Source: Oscillospiraceae bacterium (GTDB taxonomy: Bacteria > Bacillota > Clostridia > Oscillospirales > Acutalibacteraceae). From it: DNA of 6,690 bases. Positions 1 to 5,218 of this stretch are shown piece after piece. Position 1 is the first letter of the stretch; the number at the start of each line of letters is the position of its first letter. The stretch covers positions 1 through 6,690 of the forward strand of contig CACYHJ010000233.1 in NCBI GenBank assembly GCA_902774165.1. The letters run 5' to 3'. The position numbers were made by a program, and so were the translations under genes. The notes under the pieces are model-generated. The model saw only the letters and a list, made by a program, of their open reading frames with translations. It was not told the origin of the DNA and did not search any database.

Positions 1-1184
1 CAGCGGTGGGAATCAAAGGTATCCAGCAGATAGGAAAGATGCCGGCGGCTGCCGGGCGTGTCGCCGTTGAAGCCGCCCCACTCGCCCACCAGGACCGGAA
101 CGCCAAGACGCGCCTGGGTTCTCACGTGCTCGTCAAAGACGAATTTGACCCGGTCCACCGGCGCGGATTCCATCAAGGGCGTATCCACCGTCAGCTCATA
201 GCCGTGGGGAGCGAACGCGAAATCATTTTCAAATTCTCCGGTTTTGTATTTCAGGTTCGGCACGAAGCAAGGGATTCCCATATTGGAAAAATAGCAATTC
301 TCGGCAAAAATAATGCCCCTGCCGCATTCCTTCCGGATCGCCGCGCCGACCATTCTCAGGAAGGGATAATAATACGCAAGATCGAACCGGCGGATCGCCT
401 TTTGTGTCCCGCGCAGAACGGCGCGGTAAACCTGCGGGTCGTTGATCGCGTCGAAGATCGCGCCCACGTCCTTTGTTTCAAGGATCTTGCCGACTATCTC
501 CCTGCGGTTCACCCGGTCGTTGAACAGGAACTGCAGCGCCGCGTTTTTCACAACCGTCAGGAACACCTTGCTGCCGGGACTGCCGGGAAACGGCTCGTTG
601 AACACGTCGAAGCCAAGCAGATTCTCCTTGTCTTTGAACTCGGAAGCCACGTGCGCCCACATTTGGCAGAACCGGTCACGGATGCCGACGCCGTCCGCCG
701 CACGGTCGTTGCGCCAGAAGGCGTCAAAGCCGCGGGTTACGGAGCCGGGGAAGAAATATCCCTCCGCCCAGACGAAAAACGGTTTGCGGGGCGTTTTCCC
801 GCCGGAGAGATAAGCCCAGTCCGGCGCGCCGTCGCCGCCCCAGGGGGTCCCCATGGCGCCGAACAGGTCCTGATGCATATCAAGGTAGAAATAAATGCCG
901 TATTTTTTCAGAAGATCGGCAAAGTCAAGAAAAAACGAAAGATACTTCTCATCATAAACGCCGGGCTGCGGCTCTACCGCCTCCCAGATCAGCCCCAGCC
1001 GCACCGCGTTGAAGCCGTGGTCCCGCATCCGGGCGACCAGCGCCTCATCCCAGCCGGAAGGCAGGAACGCTTCGGTTCCCGTTTTATGATGGTCCCCTTT
1101 AAAGACAAGGTTCAGGCCGTGAAAAATCCTCTCGTTGCCGTTCTCGTCGACAAATGCGGTGTTCCGGGTATAAATACGCTCCAT
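1..1184 (-). CDS. GH5 glycosidase, endoglycosylceramidase-like (3' end cut by window edge)
   Basis: 394 residues are visible and the frame is still open at the left edge. Family signatures of endoglycosylceramidase-type GH5 enzymes are clear: FHGLN at 21-25, NAVRLGLIWEAVEP at 59-72, LDMHQD at 101-106, GAPDWA at 119-124, DVFNEPFPG at 193-201 with E197 as the expected acid/base, APHGYEL, and VLVGEWGGF with E368 as the expected nucleophile. Known members cleave the bond between the oligosaccharide and ceramide of glycosphingolipids; the actual substrate here (glycolipid, steryl glucoside or another beta-glycoside) is inference. There is no signal peptide, so it should be cytoplasmic and act on imported or internal substrate. 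The ATG at 1184-1182 follows a strong GGAGGA by six bases. It lies 37 bases after the DUF4474 gene and shares its promoter. The (beta/alpha)8 barrel is nearly complete; the C-terminal beta-sandwich usual in this group would lie outside the window. Confidence 0.88.
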   Translation of the reverse strand, partial: MERIYTRNTAFVDENGNERIFHGLNLVFKGDHHKTGTEAFLPSGWDEALVARMRDHGFNAVRLGLIWEAVEPQPGVYDEKYLSFFLDFADLLKKYGIYFYLDMHQDLFGAMGTPWGGDGAPDWAYLSGGKTPRKPFFVWAEGYFFPGSVTRGFDAFWRNDRAADGVGIRDRFCQMWAHVASEFKDKENLLGFDVFNEPFPGSPGSKVFLTVVKNAALQFLFNDRVNRREIVGKILETKDVGAIFDAINDPQVYRAVLRGTQKAIRRFDLAYYYPFLRMVGAAIRKECGRGIIFAENCYFSNMGIPCFVPNLKYKTGEFENDFAFAPHGYELTVDTPLMESAPVDRVKFVFDEHVRTQARLGVPVLVGEWGGFNGDTPGSRRHLSYLLDTFDSHR

Positions 1185-1221
1185 AAATACTCCTCCGGGA
1201 TCTTAAAAAAGATACGTTTTC

Positions 1222-2442
1222 TCACCATACGCCGTGGAAGGTCAGGCCTTCAACAGTATACGAAAGATCGGTATGCTCCGCGTCGACCGCAGAGGTGAAG
1301 GCGGAGAGCAGCCCTTCATCCGGGAATTCCATTGTGAAATCCAGCGTCAGATCCTCCGGCAGATACAGCACGCTGCTGATCTTGAACCCGTTGAGCCACC
1401 AATGGAGGGTCTGCGCGCGGGTGAACAGAAGCTCGTCGTGATGATAAAGATCAAAGCCCATCACCATCATATCCTCGTCGGCGGCGCATTGATAGAACAG
1501 CCCGGGATCTCCCATCTCCTTCGTATAAATGCCGACTTCCGCGCCGTTGGTCACCATGGCGTAGTTGCCCTTCCAGATCTGGATCATCCACTGCTTGCCG
1601 GCATAATCGAATTTGAAGCGCCGGGTGATGTAGTTGAAGATCACGTTGGAATCGGAGAACAGGTCGTAAAGAATCGAGAAGCCGAACTTTCTCTGCCAGC
1701 TGTTGACGGTGGCGTAAAGCACCATATCGTATATATCAACGTCGAAGCCCAGCTTCAGAATGCCTTTTTCTTCAATGCTGTGGGCGTGCCCGGTACGCGG
1801 ATCGATGACGAGATAGGCGTACATGGTCTGGACCTCGCCGTCGCCGAAGGTCACGTCCAGCGTGACGATCATCTGCTCCGGATCTTCCTTCCACGGCGTC
1901 GTATAGATCTTGACGTCCTCGATCACGCTGAAATAGGCGGCAAAAATATAGATCAGAGCCCCAAGCGTGTGTTTGTCCTCAGCATACGCTTTATCGCGCA
2001 GGCGGTACATCTCATCCCGGAAATTCTTCGTGTCCAGATGCAGCGCAGTGCGGCAGAAGTCCGGCAGGCCGTTCATATTCGGAACGTGCTGCAGAAGCTC
2101 GACGATATCAAGACCGGTATTATCCCTGATGTAATTGCACATCTCGCAGAGCGTTTCATTCATGGATACCGGGATATAATCGCTCTCATCCAGCCGGAAC
2201 ACCCGCCCGTTCAGCAGTCTGCGCAGAGACGCCGCAGGCTTGAGCGCCTCAAGGAACACGTCGGTGGCCATGGACGGTACGCCGTTGGTGTGGATATACT
2301 CAAGATAATCATTCAGTGAACGCAGCTCAGCAAGATCTTCTTCGGAGAAGGAATCCTCATTCCTCGCCCCCAAAAAAGCGGGGAACAGCGATGAGAGCAT
2401 GATAATGATCGACAAAATCGTCGAAATAATCTTTGTGACCAT
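1222..2442 (-). CDS. DUF4474 domain protein with N-terminal signal or membrane anchor
   Basis: A 406-residue protein. Residues 5-25 form a hydrophobic N-terminal segment (signal peptide or single anchor; a possible cleavage site is after A26, not a strong one), so most of the chain should be outside the membrane. Residues 30-180 are a charged, mostly helical-looking region I do not recognise. From about 232 the sequence fits DUF4474 as I know it: a run beginning GFDVDIYDM, YAGKQWMIQIWKG at 280-292, GAEVGIYTK at 300-308 and HWWLNGFK at 347-354. The function of DUF4474 is unknown; members are found in Clostridia, often exported. The ATG at 2442-2440 has a GGGAGG six bases upstream, and a promoter precedes it. 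It is the first gene of a two-gene operon with the GH5 enzyme, which suggests a shared, probably envelope- or glycolipid-related role (inference). Confidence 0.8.
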   Translation of the reverse strand: MVTKIISTILSIIIMLSSLFPAFLGARNEDSFSEEDLAELRSLNDYLEYIHTNGVPSMATDVFLEALKPAASLRRLLNGRVFRLDESDYIPVSMNETLCEMCNYIRDNTGLDIVELLQHVPNMNGLPDFCRTALHLDTKNFRDEMYRLRDKAYAEDKHTLGALIYIFAAYFSVIEDVKIYTTPWKEDPEQMIVTLDVTFGDGEVQTMYAYLVIDPRTGHAHSIEEKGILKLGFDVDIYDMVLYATVNSWQRKFGFSILYDLFSDSNVIFNYITRRFKFDYAGKQWMIQIWKGNYAMVTNGAEVGIYTKEMGDPGLFYQCAADEDMMVMGFDLYHHDELLFTRAQTLHWWLNGFKISSVLYLPEDLTLDFTMEFPDEGLLSAFTSAVDAEHTDLSYTVEGLTFHGVW

Positions 2443-2488
2443 AAGAACCTCCCGAAAAATAGAATAGATTCCGCAATCTTACATTTTC

Positions 2489-2517
2489 ATTCTATCACAT
2501 TGACCGCGTCAAGTCAA
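2489..2517 (-). promoter_or_regulatory. Sigma-70/SigA-type promoter of the DUF4474-GH5 operon
   Basis: On the minus strand, TTGACT (2517-2512) and TAGAAT (2494-2489) are separated by exactly 17 bases; each hexamer matches consensus at 5 of 6. The -10 is preceded by TGA, an extended -10 (TGn). Predicted transcript start is near 2482, giving a leader of about 40 bases. A 5-bp inverted repeat with a 4-base loop (AGATT/AATCT, 2466-2479) falls just inside the predicted transcript. Confidence 0.75.
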
Positions 2518-2541
2518 CATGCAACAGCATCGGGGGTAAAG

Positions 2542-2568
2542 AAAAAACGGACGGCAAAAACCGTCCGC
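2542..2568 (-). terminator. Intrinsic terminator after the glucosaminidase gene
   Basis: On the minus strand, CGGACGG (2567-2561) pairs perfectly with CCGTCCG (2554-2548) around a six-base loop, followed at once by six T (2547-2542). It sits 21 bases after the stop codon of the glucosaminidase gene and before the promoter of the next operon, so the two units are separated. Confidence 0.93.
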
Positions 2569-2588
2569 TGATCCTGTTCTGTTATTTG

Positions 2589-3320
2589 TCAAACCGCGCT
2601 GCCCAGAATCAGGTTCATAAGCTCTTTCACCTGGGAAGCCCATGTAAAACCGGGGCAATAGGATTTCTCGACCGCCTCGACCGTGTAGCCGTTGAAGCAG
2701 GAGCCGCCGGGCGTGAGATAATTGGTTTTGAGGAATTTCGCGACGTAGAGAATACAATCGGGAACGGAATCAAAGGAACGATACCCGCCGTTACCGCGCC
2801 AGCCGAACAGATTGTTCTTCGTTTTGGCGAGATATGATTCTCCCCAGCCGCTTTCCAGCGCCGCGATGGAAGCAAGGAATACGGCGTTGATGTTATATGT
2901 GTTCTCCGCCTCGATAAAGGTGGCGGCATACTGCTTCAGGGATTTCTTCAGTCCGTTTTTCAGCTGCGCCTCGGTCAGGCCGCTGGCAGTGAGGAGATCG
3001 GAGCCGGAAACCGAGATTTTGGATTCACCAAGCAGCGCTGCCGGAGAGCTGCCGGTATCAGCGATCAGCTCGCTGTCTTCGGGGTCGATCCGGGCTGCGA
3101 TCTTAAGAATCTCTCTGGCGTCGGTCGCGGTGACCCTGCCGTCAAAGTTCAGATCATAACCTTTGTCGATCTTTTCGAGCATGGCTGCCATACGCAGCGC
3201 GCGTCTTGCGTCAAATGACTTATAGGAAACATTACCCGCAAAGACGCTCGTCGTGAACAGCGACATTACTATACACAGGATCAGAACAGCGCTGATCCGT
3301 TTACAGCGGTCGATTTTCAT
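2589..3320 (-). CDS. Secreted dockerin-like / glucosaminidase peptidoglycan hydrolase
   Basis: A 243-residue exported protein. A signal peptide is clear: basic MKIDRCKR, hydrophobic 10-24, and cleavage after VFA at 28. Residues 31-80 resemble a type I dockerin pair. The first half (FDARRALRMAAML) keeps only the helix; the second keeps a calcium loop with D56, N58, D60 and D67 followed by AREILKIAARID. A linker (81-115) leads to a C-terminal glucosaminidase domain of the mannosyl-glycoprotein endo-beta-N-acetylglucosaminidase/GH73 type (about 120-240). It contains AALESGWGES, with E156 as the likely catalytic acid, then KNNLFGWRG and the late Tyr/Cys-rich part (C189, C208, C222). Expected role: cutting GlcNAc-MurNAc bonds in peptidoglycan during wall turnover. 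The ATG at 3320-3318 has AAGGA upstream, and the promoter at 3391-3419 excludes a longer start at 3527. It is monocistronic, with its own terminator. Confidence 0.87.
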   Translation of the reverse strand: MKIDRCKRISAVLILCIVMSLFTTSVFAGNVSYKSFDARRALRMAAMLEKIDKGYDLNFDGRVTATDAREILKIAARIDPEDSELIADTGSSPAALLGESKISVSGSDLLTASGLTEAQLKNGLKKSLKQYAATFIEAENTYNINAVFLASIAALESGWGESYLAKTKNNLFGWRGNGGYRSFDSVPDCILYVAKFLKTNYLTPGGSCFNGYTVEAVEKSYCPGFTWASQVKELMNLILGSAV

Positions 3321-3367
3321 TCTAAAACATCCTTTTAAGTTTTCGTTAATTTCGATCATTGTCGTAA

Positions 3368-3385
3368 GGCATTTTGTACAATGCC
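3368..3385. promoter_or_regulatory. Inverted repeat at the predicted transcript start of the glucosaminidase gene
   Basis: GGCATT (3368-3373) and AATGCC (3380-3385) form a perfect 6-bp inverted repeat around TTGTAC. Its position over and just after the predicted +1 suits a repressor operator or a short 5'-end hairpin in the mRNA. It may be chance; only the symmetry and position support it. Confidence 0.4.
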
Positions 3386-3390
3386 CGATT

Positions 3391-3419
3391 ATAATACCAC
3401 AAAAAATCCCGATTGTCAA
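3391..3419 (-). promoter_or_regulatory. Sigma-70/SigA-type promoter of the glucosaminidase gene
   Basis: Minus-strand TTGACA (3419-3414, perfect) and TATTAT (3396-3391, 5 of 6) lie 17 bases apart. TGG precedes the -10, so it is an extended -10. The predicted start is near 3384, giving a leader of about 64 bases. A 6-bp inverted repeat, GGCATT/AATGCC with a six-base loop (3368-3385), covers the predicted start and could be an operator or a 5' stem-loop. Confidence 0.82.
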
Positions 3420-3858
3420 CTTTTTGGGTTTCGGACGCCCGGTGCGAGGACCCGTATTCCTGCCGATAAATCGCCGAAAACCCTTGATATTCAAGCGTTT
3501 TTCCCGATTATTCCAATTGAACGCCATTTTATTTCCATATTAGCACCAAAACCGCGATTTTGACCTCTTTTTCTGTAAAGGGTGCATAAATCTGCCCCGA
3601 AGAACACCGGAAAAAACTGGAAGGATTGCAGATTTTTCACGTTGGAGTCAAAAACAGGTCATTTTTTACCGGTTTTAACCGACGGAAACGGATAAAATCA
3701 AAGCGAAAAATCAATACGTATTATTCTCACTTTTTACTCACATCTGATTTTTTTTAAAGCGTTGATACACATAACTTTTGAGTACCCATTGCGGTTCAAA
3801 ATGATCAACAATTTACTCAAATCGGATCATTTCGTCCAAGAGGTCCACTCCGGGCAAC
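3420..3858. other. Intergenic stretch with no convincing gene
   Basis: About 440 bases lie between the tRNA terminator and the glucosaminidase promoter. The stretch is visibly richer in A/T runs than the flanking genes. I see no frame with a ribosome binding site and a protein-like translation longer than a few dozen residues. It holds a 16-base imperfect direct repeat (3733-3748 and 3812-3827), a perfect 10-base palindrome AATACGTATT (3713-3722) and several A/T homopolymer runs. On the minus strand around 3850-3745 short frames read in a protein-like way but are interrupted by stops. No terminator, riboswitch or known RNA fold was recognised. Confidence 0.55.
3733..3827. repeat. Imperfect 16-bp direct repeat, 79 bp apart
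   Basis: The unit TTTACTCAnATCnGAT occurs at 3733-3748 (n = C, T) and 3812-3827 (n = A, G), 14 of 16 bases identical. Both copies lie in non-coding sequence between the tRNA-Thr terminator and the glucosaminidase promoter. It could be a pair of protein-binding sites or a relic of an old duplication; no function is evident. Confidence 0.5.
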
Positions 3859-3898
3859 AAAAAAAGCCCTGAAAACCGAAGTTTATCAAGGACTTTTT
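3859..3898 (-). terminator. Intrinsic terminator of the tRNA-Thr gene, UUCG tetraloop
   Basis: One base after the encoded CCA, the minus strand folds into a long A/U-flanked stem closed by a C(UUCG)G tetraloop (loop 3880-3877). The inner pairs are GTTT/AAAC and the outer ones TCCTTGA with TCAGGG. There are one or two bulges, and a run of seven T ends the site (3865-3859). UUCG-capped stems are exceptionally stable and common in bacterial terminators. Confidence 0.88.
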
Positions 3899-3899
3899 C

Positions 3900-3975
<76 letters not shown>

Positions 3976-3980
3976 ATATT

Positions 3981-4003
3981 CTTGCCTGCTCGCTGCAAGC
4001 AAG
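3981..4003 (-). promoter_or_regulatory. Hairpin in the 5' leader of pre-tRNA-Thr
   Basis: On the minus strand, CTTGCTTGC (4003-3995) pairs with GCAGGCAAG (3989-3981) over nine positions (one G-T) around a five-base loop AGCGA. The stem starts at about the predicted transcription start and ends five bases before the mature tRNA 5' end. It would therefore make up nearly the whole leader removed by RNase P. Confidence 0.65.
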
Positions 4004-4007
4004 AGTT

Positions 4008-4036
4008 ATTATACACAGTTTAAGAGGGCTTGTCAA
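4008..4036 (-). promoter_or_regulatory. Perfect-consensus promoter of tRNA-Thr with A/T-rich upstream tract
   Basis: Minus-strand TTGACA (4036-4031) and TATAAT (4013-4008) are both perfect and lie exactly 17 bases apart. Directly upstream is an A/T-rich tract (about 4040-4060, with runs of seven A and AAAATT) that resembles an UP element. The predicted start is near 4001, about 26 bases before the tRNA. This fits strong, growth-linked stable-RNA transcription. Confidence 0.92.
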
Positions 4037-4160
4037 CAGTTTTTTTAAATTTTCTTGTTGTTTTCCGCGTTTTTACGAACAACCACGCAACTTTCCGCCG
4101 AAAAAACAAGACTGAATACTGCACCGGAACCGTATTTTCGCCGGAGGATCCTTTCCTCTG

Positions 4161-4706
4161 TCAGTTCAGCGGATGATCCGGGCTGATTTTTCCGCTTGCT
4201 ACGTCGTCGAAATAGGAGGACGTGGCAGGCACGACAAACCGGATCGCCTTTTCGCGGATCTTCATTACCGCCTCGTCGCCGTATTGAATCTCGCCGTCCA
4301 CGTTGACGACTTCTTGTTTTGCGCTCTTTACGCGAACCGTCTTCGCGCGTCTGAAATACGTTCTTCCCCAGGAGAGATGCTTTCCGTTCTTATAGGGGCC
4401 GATCAGACCGAGGAATTTGATCTTCGGGATATCCTTTTGCACCACGACCACGTCCAGAAGGCCGTCGTCCGGCATTGCAAGGGGGGCTGCCATAAATCCG
4501 CCGCCGTACCAGCGGCTGTTGGCGACGACACAGAAGAGCACGTTCATGGTTTTCGACTCGTCATCATCAAGCGTCACGGTAAAATCATTGCCCTTCATCG
4601 AGATAAAGCAATAGAGCAGCGAGGCGAAATAGGCGCTTTCGCCCTTGAGCCACGGGATTTTTTTAAATTCCGCCTGTTTGTCGCAGACGTTGGCGTCAAA
4701 GCCCAT
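4161..4706 (-). CDS. C-terminal fragment of the lipid kinase (beta-rich domain)
   Basis: 181 residues in the frame downstream of the duplication, overlapping the upstream fragment by 11 bases. Family marks are MGFDANV at the start, NSRWYGGGF at 63-71, PDDGLLDVVVV at 79-89 and VVNVDGEI, the conserved DGE near the end of these kinases. The ATG at 4706-4704 is an internal methionine of the intact protein and has no ribosome binding site in front. If this part is made at all, it would be by translational coupling from the TGA eight bases away. A separate functional protein is unlikely. Confidence 0.72.
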   Translation of the reverse strand: MGFDANVCDKQAEFKKIPWLKGESAYFASLLYCFISMKGNDFTVTLDDDESKTMNVLFCVVANSRWYGGGFMAAPLAMPDDGLLDVVVVQKDIPKIKFLGLIGPYKNGKHLSWGRTYFRRAKTVRVKSAKQEVVNVDGEIQYGDEAVMKIREKAIRFVVPATSSYFDDVASGKISPDHPLN

Positions 4707-5127
4707 GGAGCATTGATTGACGGCGATGATTGACGGCGATTCTGCCGTTGCAGTCGATCACGTCCAGAACCGTTGTTTTGCCGTCGATGACTGCCTCCAC
4801 GTCGCTGAATTGCTCATAGGTGCCGAACAGGCGGATAAAATCGTTGCCGGAGCCCATGGGCAGCACAGCAATCTCGACGTTATCGTGCCCCACCGCGCCG
4901 TTGGCGACCTCGTAAAGGGTCCCGTCGCCGCCGCAGCTGTAAATGCGCAGGGGCTCCCCCGTTTCGGCAAGCTCCCGGGTGCGGCGTTCGCCGTCGCCCG
5001 CCGCTTTGGTCATGTAGATCTCAAAATCCAGGCCTTTCTTCAGGCAGGCCATTTTGATCCTGGGGATCATTTTCGACGCGCCTTTCCCCTTCCCCGATTT
5101 TGGATTTACGATAAAAATGTGTTTCAT
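4696..5127 (-). CDS. N-terminal fragment of the lipid kinase (catalytic nucleotide-binding part)
   Basis: As read, this frame gives 143 residues. It holds the whole N-terminal kinase signature: NPKSGKGKG at 8-16, the nucleotide-binding CGGDGT at 65-70 followed by EVANG, and LPMGSGNDFIRLFG at 89-102. Residues up to N133 fit the family; the last ten (HRRQSMLHGL) are out-of-frame sequence created by the duplication, ending at TGA 4698-4696. Without the C-terminal domain, which supplies part of the lipid and metal site in this family, activity is unlikely. Confidence 0.8.
   Translation of the reverse strand: MKHIFIVNPKSGKGKGASKMIPRIKMACLKKGLDFEIYMTKAAGDGERRTRELAETGEPLRIYSCGGDGTLYEVANGAVGHDNVEIAVLPMGSGNDFIRLFGTYEQFSDVEAVIDGKTTVLDVIDCNGRIAVNHRRQSMLHGL
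4714..4740. repeat. Perfect 13-bp tandem duplication inside the lipid kinase gene
   Basis: Copies at 4715-4727 and 4728-4740 are identical (GATTGACGGCGAT on the plus strand), and the 13-base period holds from 4714 through 4740. Thirteen is not a multiple of three, so the second copy shifts the frame. A direct, abutting copy is the classic product of replication slippage and can be lost the same way. Confidence 0.97.
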
Positions 5128-5170
5128 AATCCATCCTCCGCAATTAGTATTCTTCTGTCGGTTCCGATTC

Positions 5171-5195
5171 CGCCGGCCGCAGCGCTCTGCCGGCG
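5171..5195. other. GC-rich palindromic stem-loop between methyltransferase and lipid kinase
   Basis: CGCCGGC (5171-5177) and GCCGGCG (5189-5195) pair perfectly over 7 bp around an 11-base loop that itself contains the palindrome AGCGCT. On the minus strand no T run follows, so it is not a typical intrinsic terminator. It could be an intercistronic mRNA stabiliser, an attenuation structure or a REP-like element. Beside it, an A/T-rich 6-bp inverted repeat (AGATAC/GTATCT, 5196-5215) follows the methyltransferase stop codon. Confidence 0.6.
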
Positions 5196-5218
5196 AGATA
5201 CTATATATTGTATCTATT

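Larger units (their letters stand above)
4161..5127 (-). pseudogene. Diacylglycerol kinase-family lipid kinase, frameshifted by a 13-bp tandem duplication
   Basis: The two halves of one YegS/BmrU/DgkB-like lipid kinase lie in different frames. Removing 13 bases from the 967-base span gives 954 bases, exactly 317 codons plus a stop and close to the family's usual 290-310 residues. The restored junction reads AVNQCSMGFDANV, matching the family pattern just after the catalytic domain. The cause is visible: GATTGACGGCGAT is repeated perfectly at 4715-4727 and 4728-4740. An intact enzyme would phosphorylate diacylglycerol or a related lipid at the inner membrane face, feeding phosphatidate back into phospholipid and lipoteichoic-acid metabolism. 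The rest of the gene shows no decay, so the event looks recent, reversible, or an error in the assembled sequence. It starts 91 bases after the methyltransferase gene, with GGAGG seven bases before the ATG at 5127-5125. Confidence 0.88.

Noticed and set aside
6..1298. A 430-residue open frame on the plus strand
   Set aside because: It lies antisense to the GH5 gene, whose minus-strand reading has all catalytic motifs and a strong ribosome binding site. The plus reading has no recognisable domain and is a by-product of codon bias.
1234..2319. A 361-residue open frame on the plus strand
   Set aside because: Antisense shadow of the DUF4474 gene. It has no ribosome binding site or recognisable domain, while the minus strand has signal peptide, domain motifs and promoter.
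3321..3527. An upstream in-frame start at 3527 that would lengthen the glucosaminidase by 69 residues
   Set aside because: The promoter at 3391-3419 lies inside this extension, so the transcript begins after that start. The signal peptide and ribosome binding site both fit the ATG at 3320.
3541..3860. T-box or other riboswitch in the intergenic stretch, suggested by AAGGGTGC and nearby GC-rich patches
   Set aside because: No T-box bulge sequence (TGGNACCGCG), specifier stem or other conserved riboswitch core could be found on either strand.
4037..4160. Terminator for the lipid kinase gene in the gap before the tRNA promoter
   Set aside because: Only weak, interrupted inverted repeats (such as GTTGTT/AACAAC near 4055-4085) are present and none has a compact stem followed by a T run, so no terminator is called.
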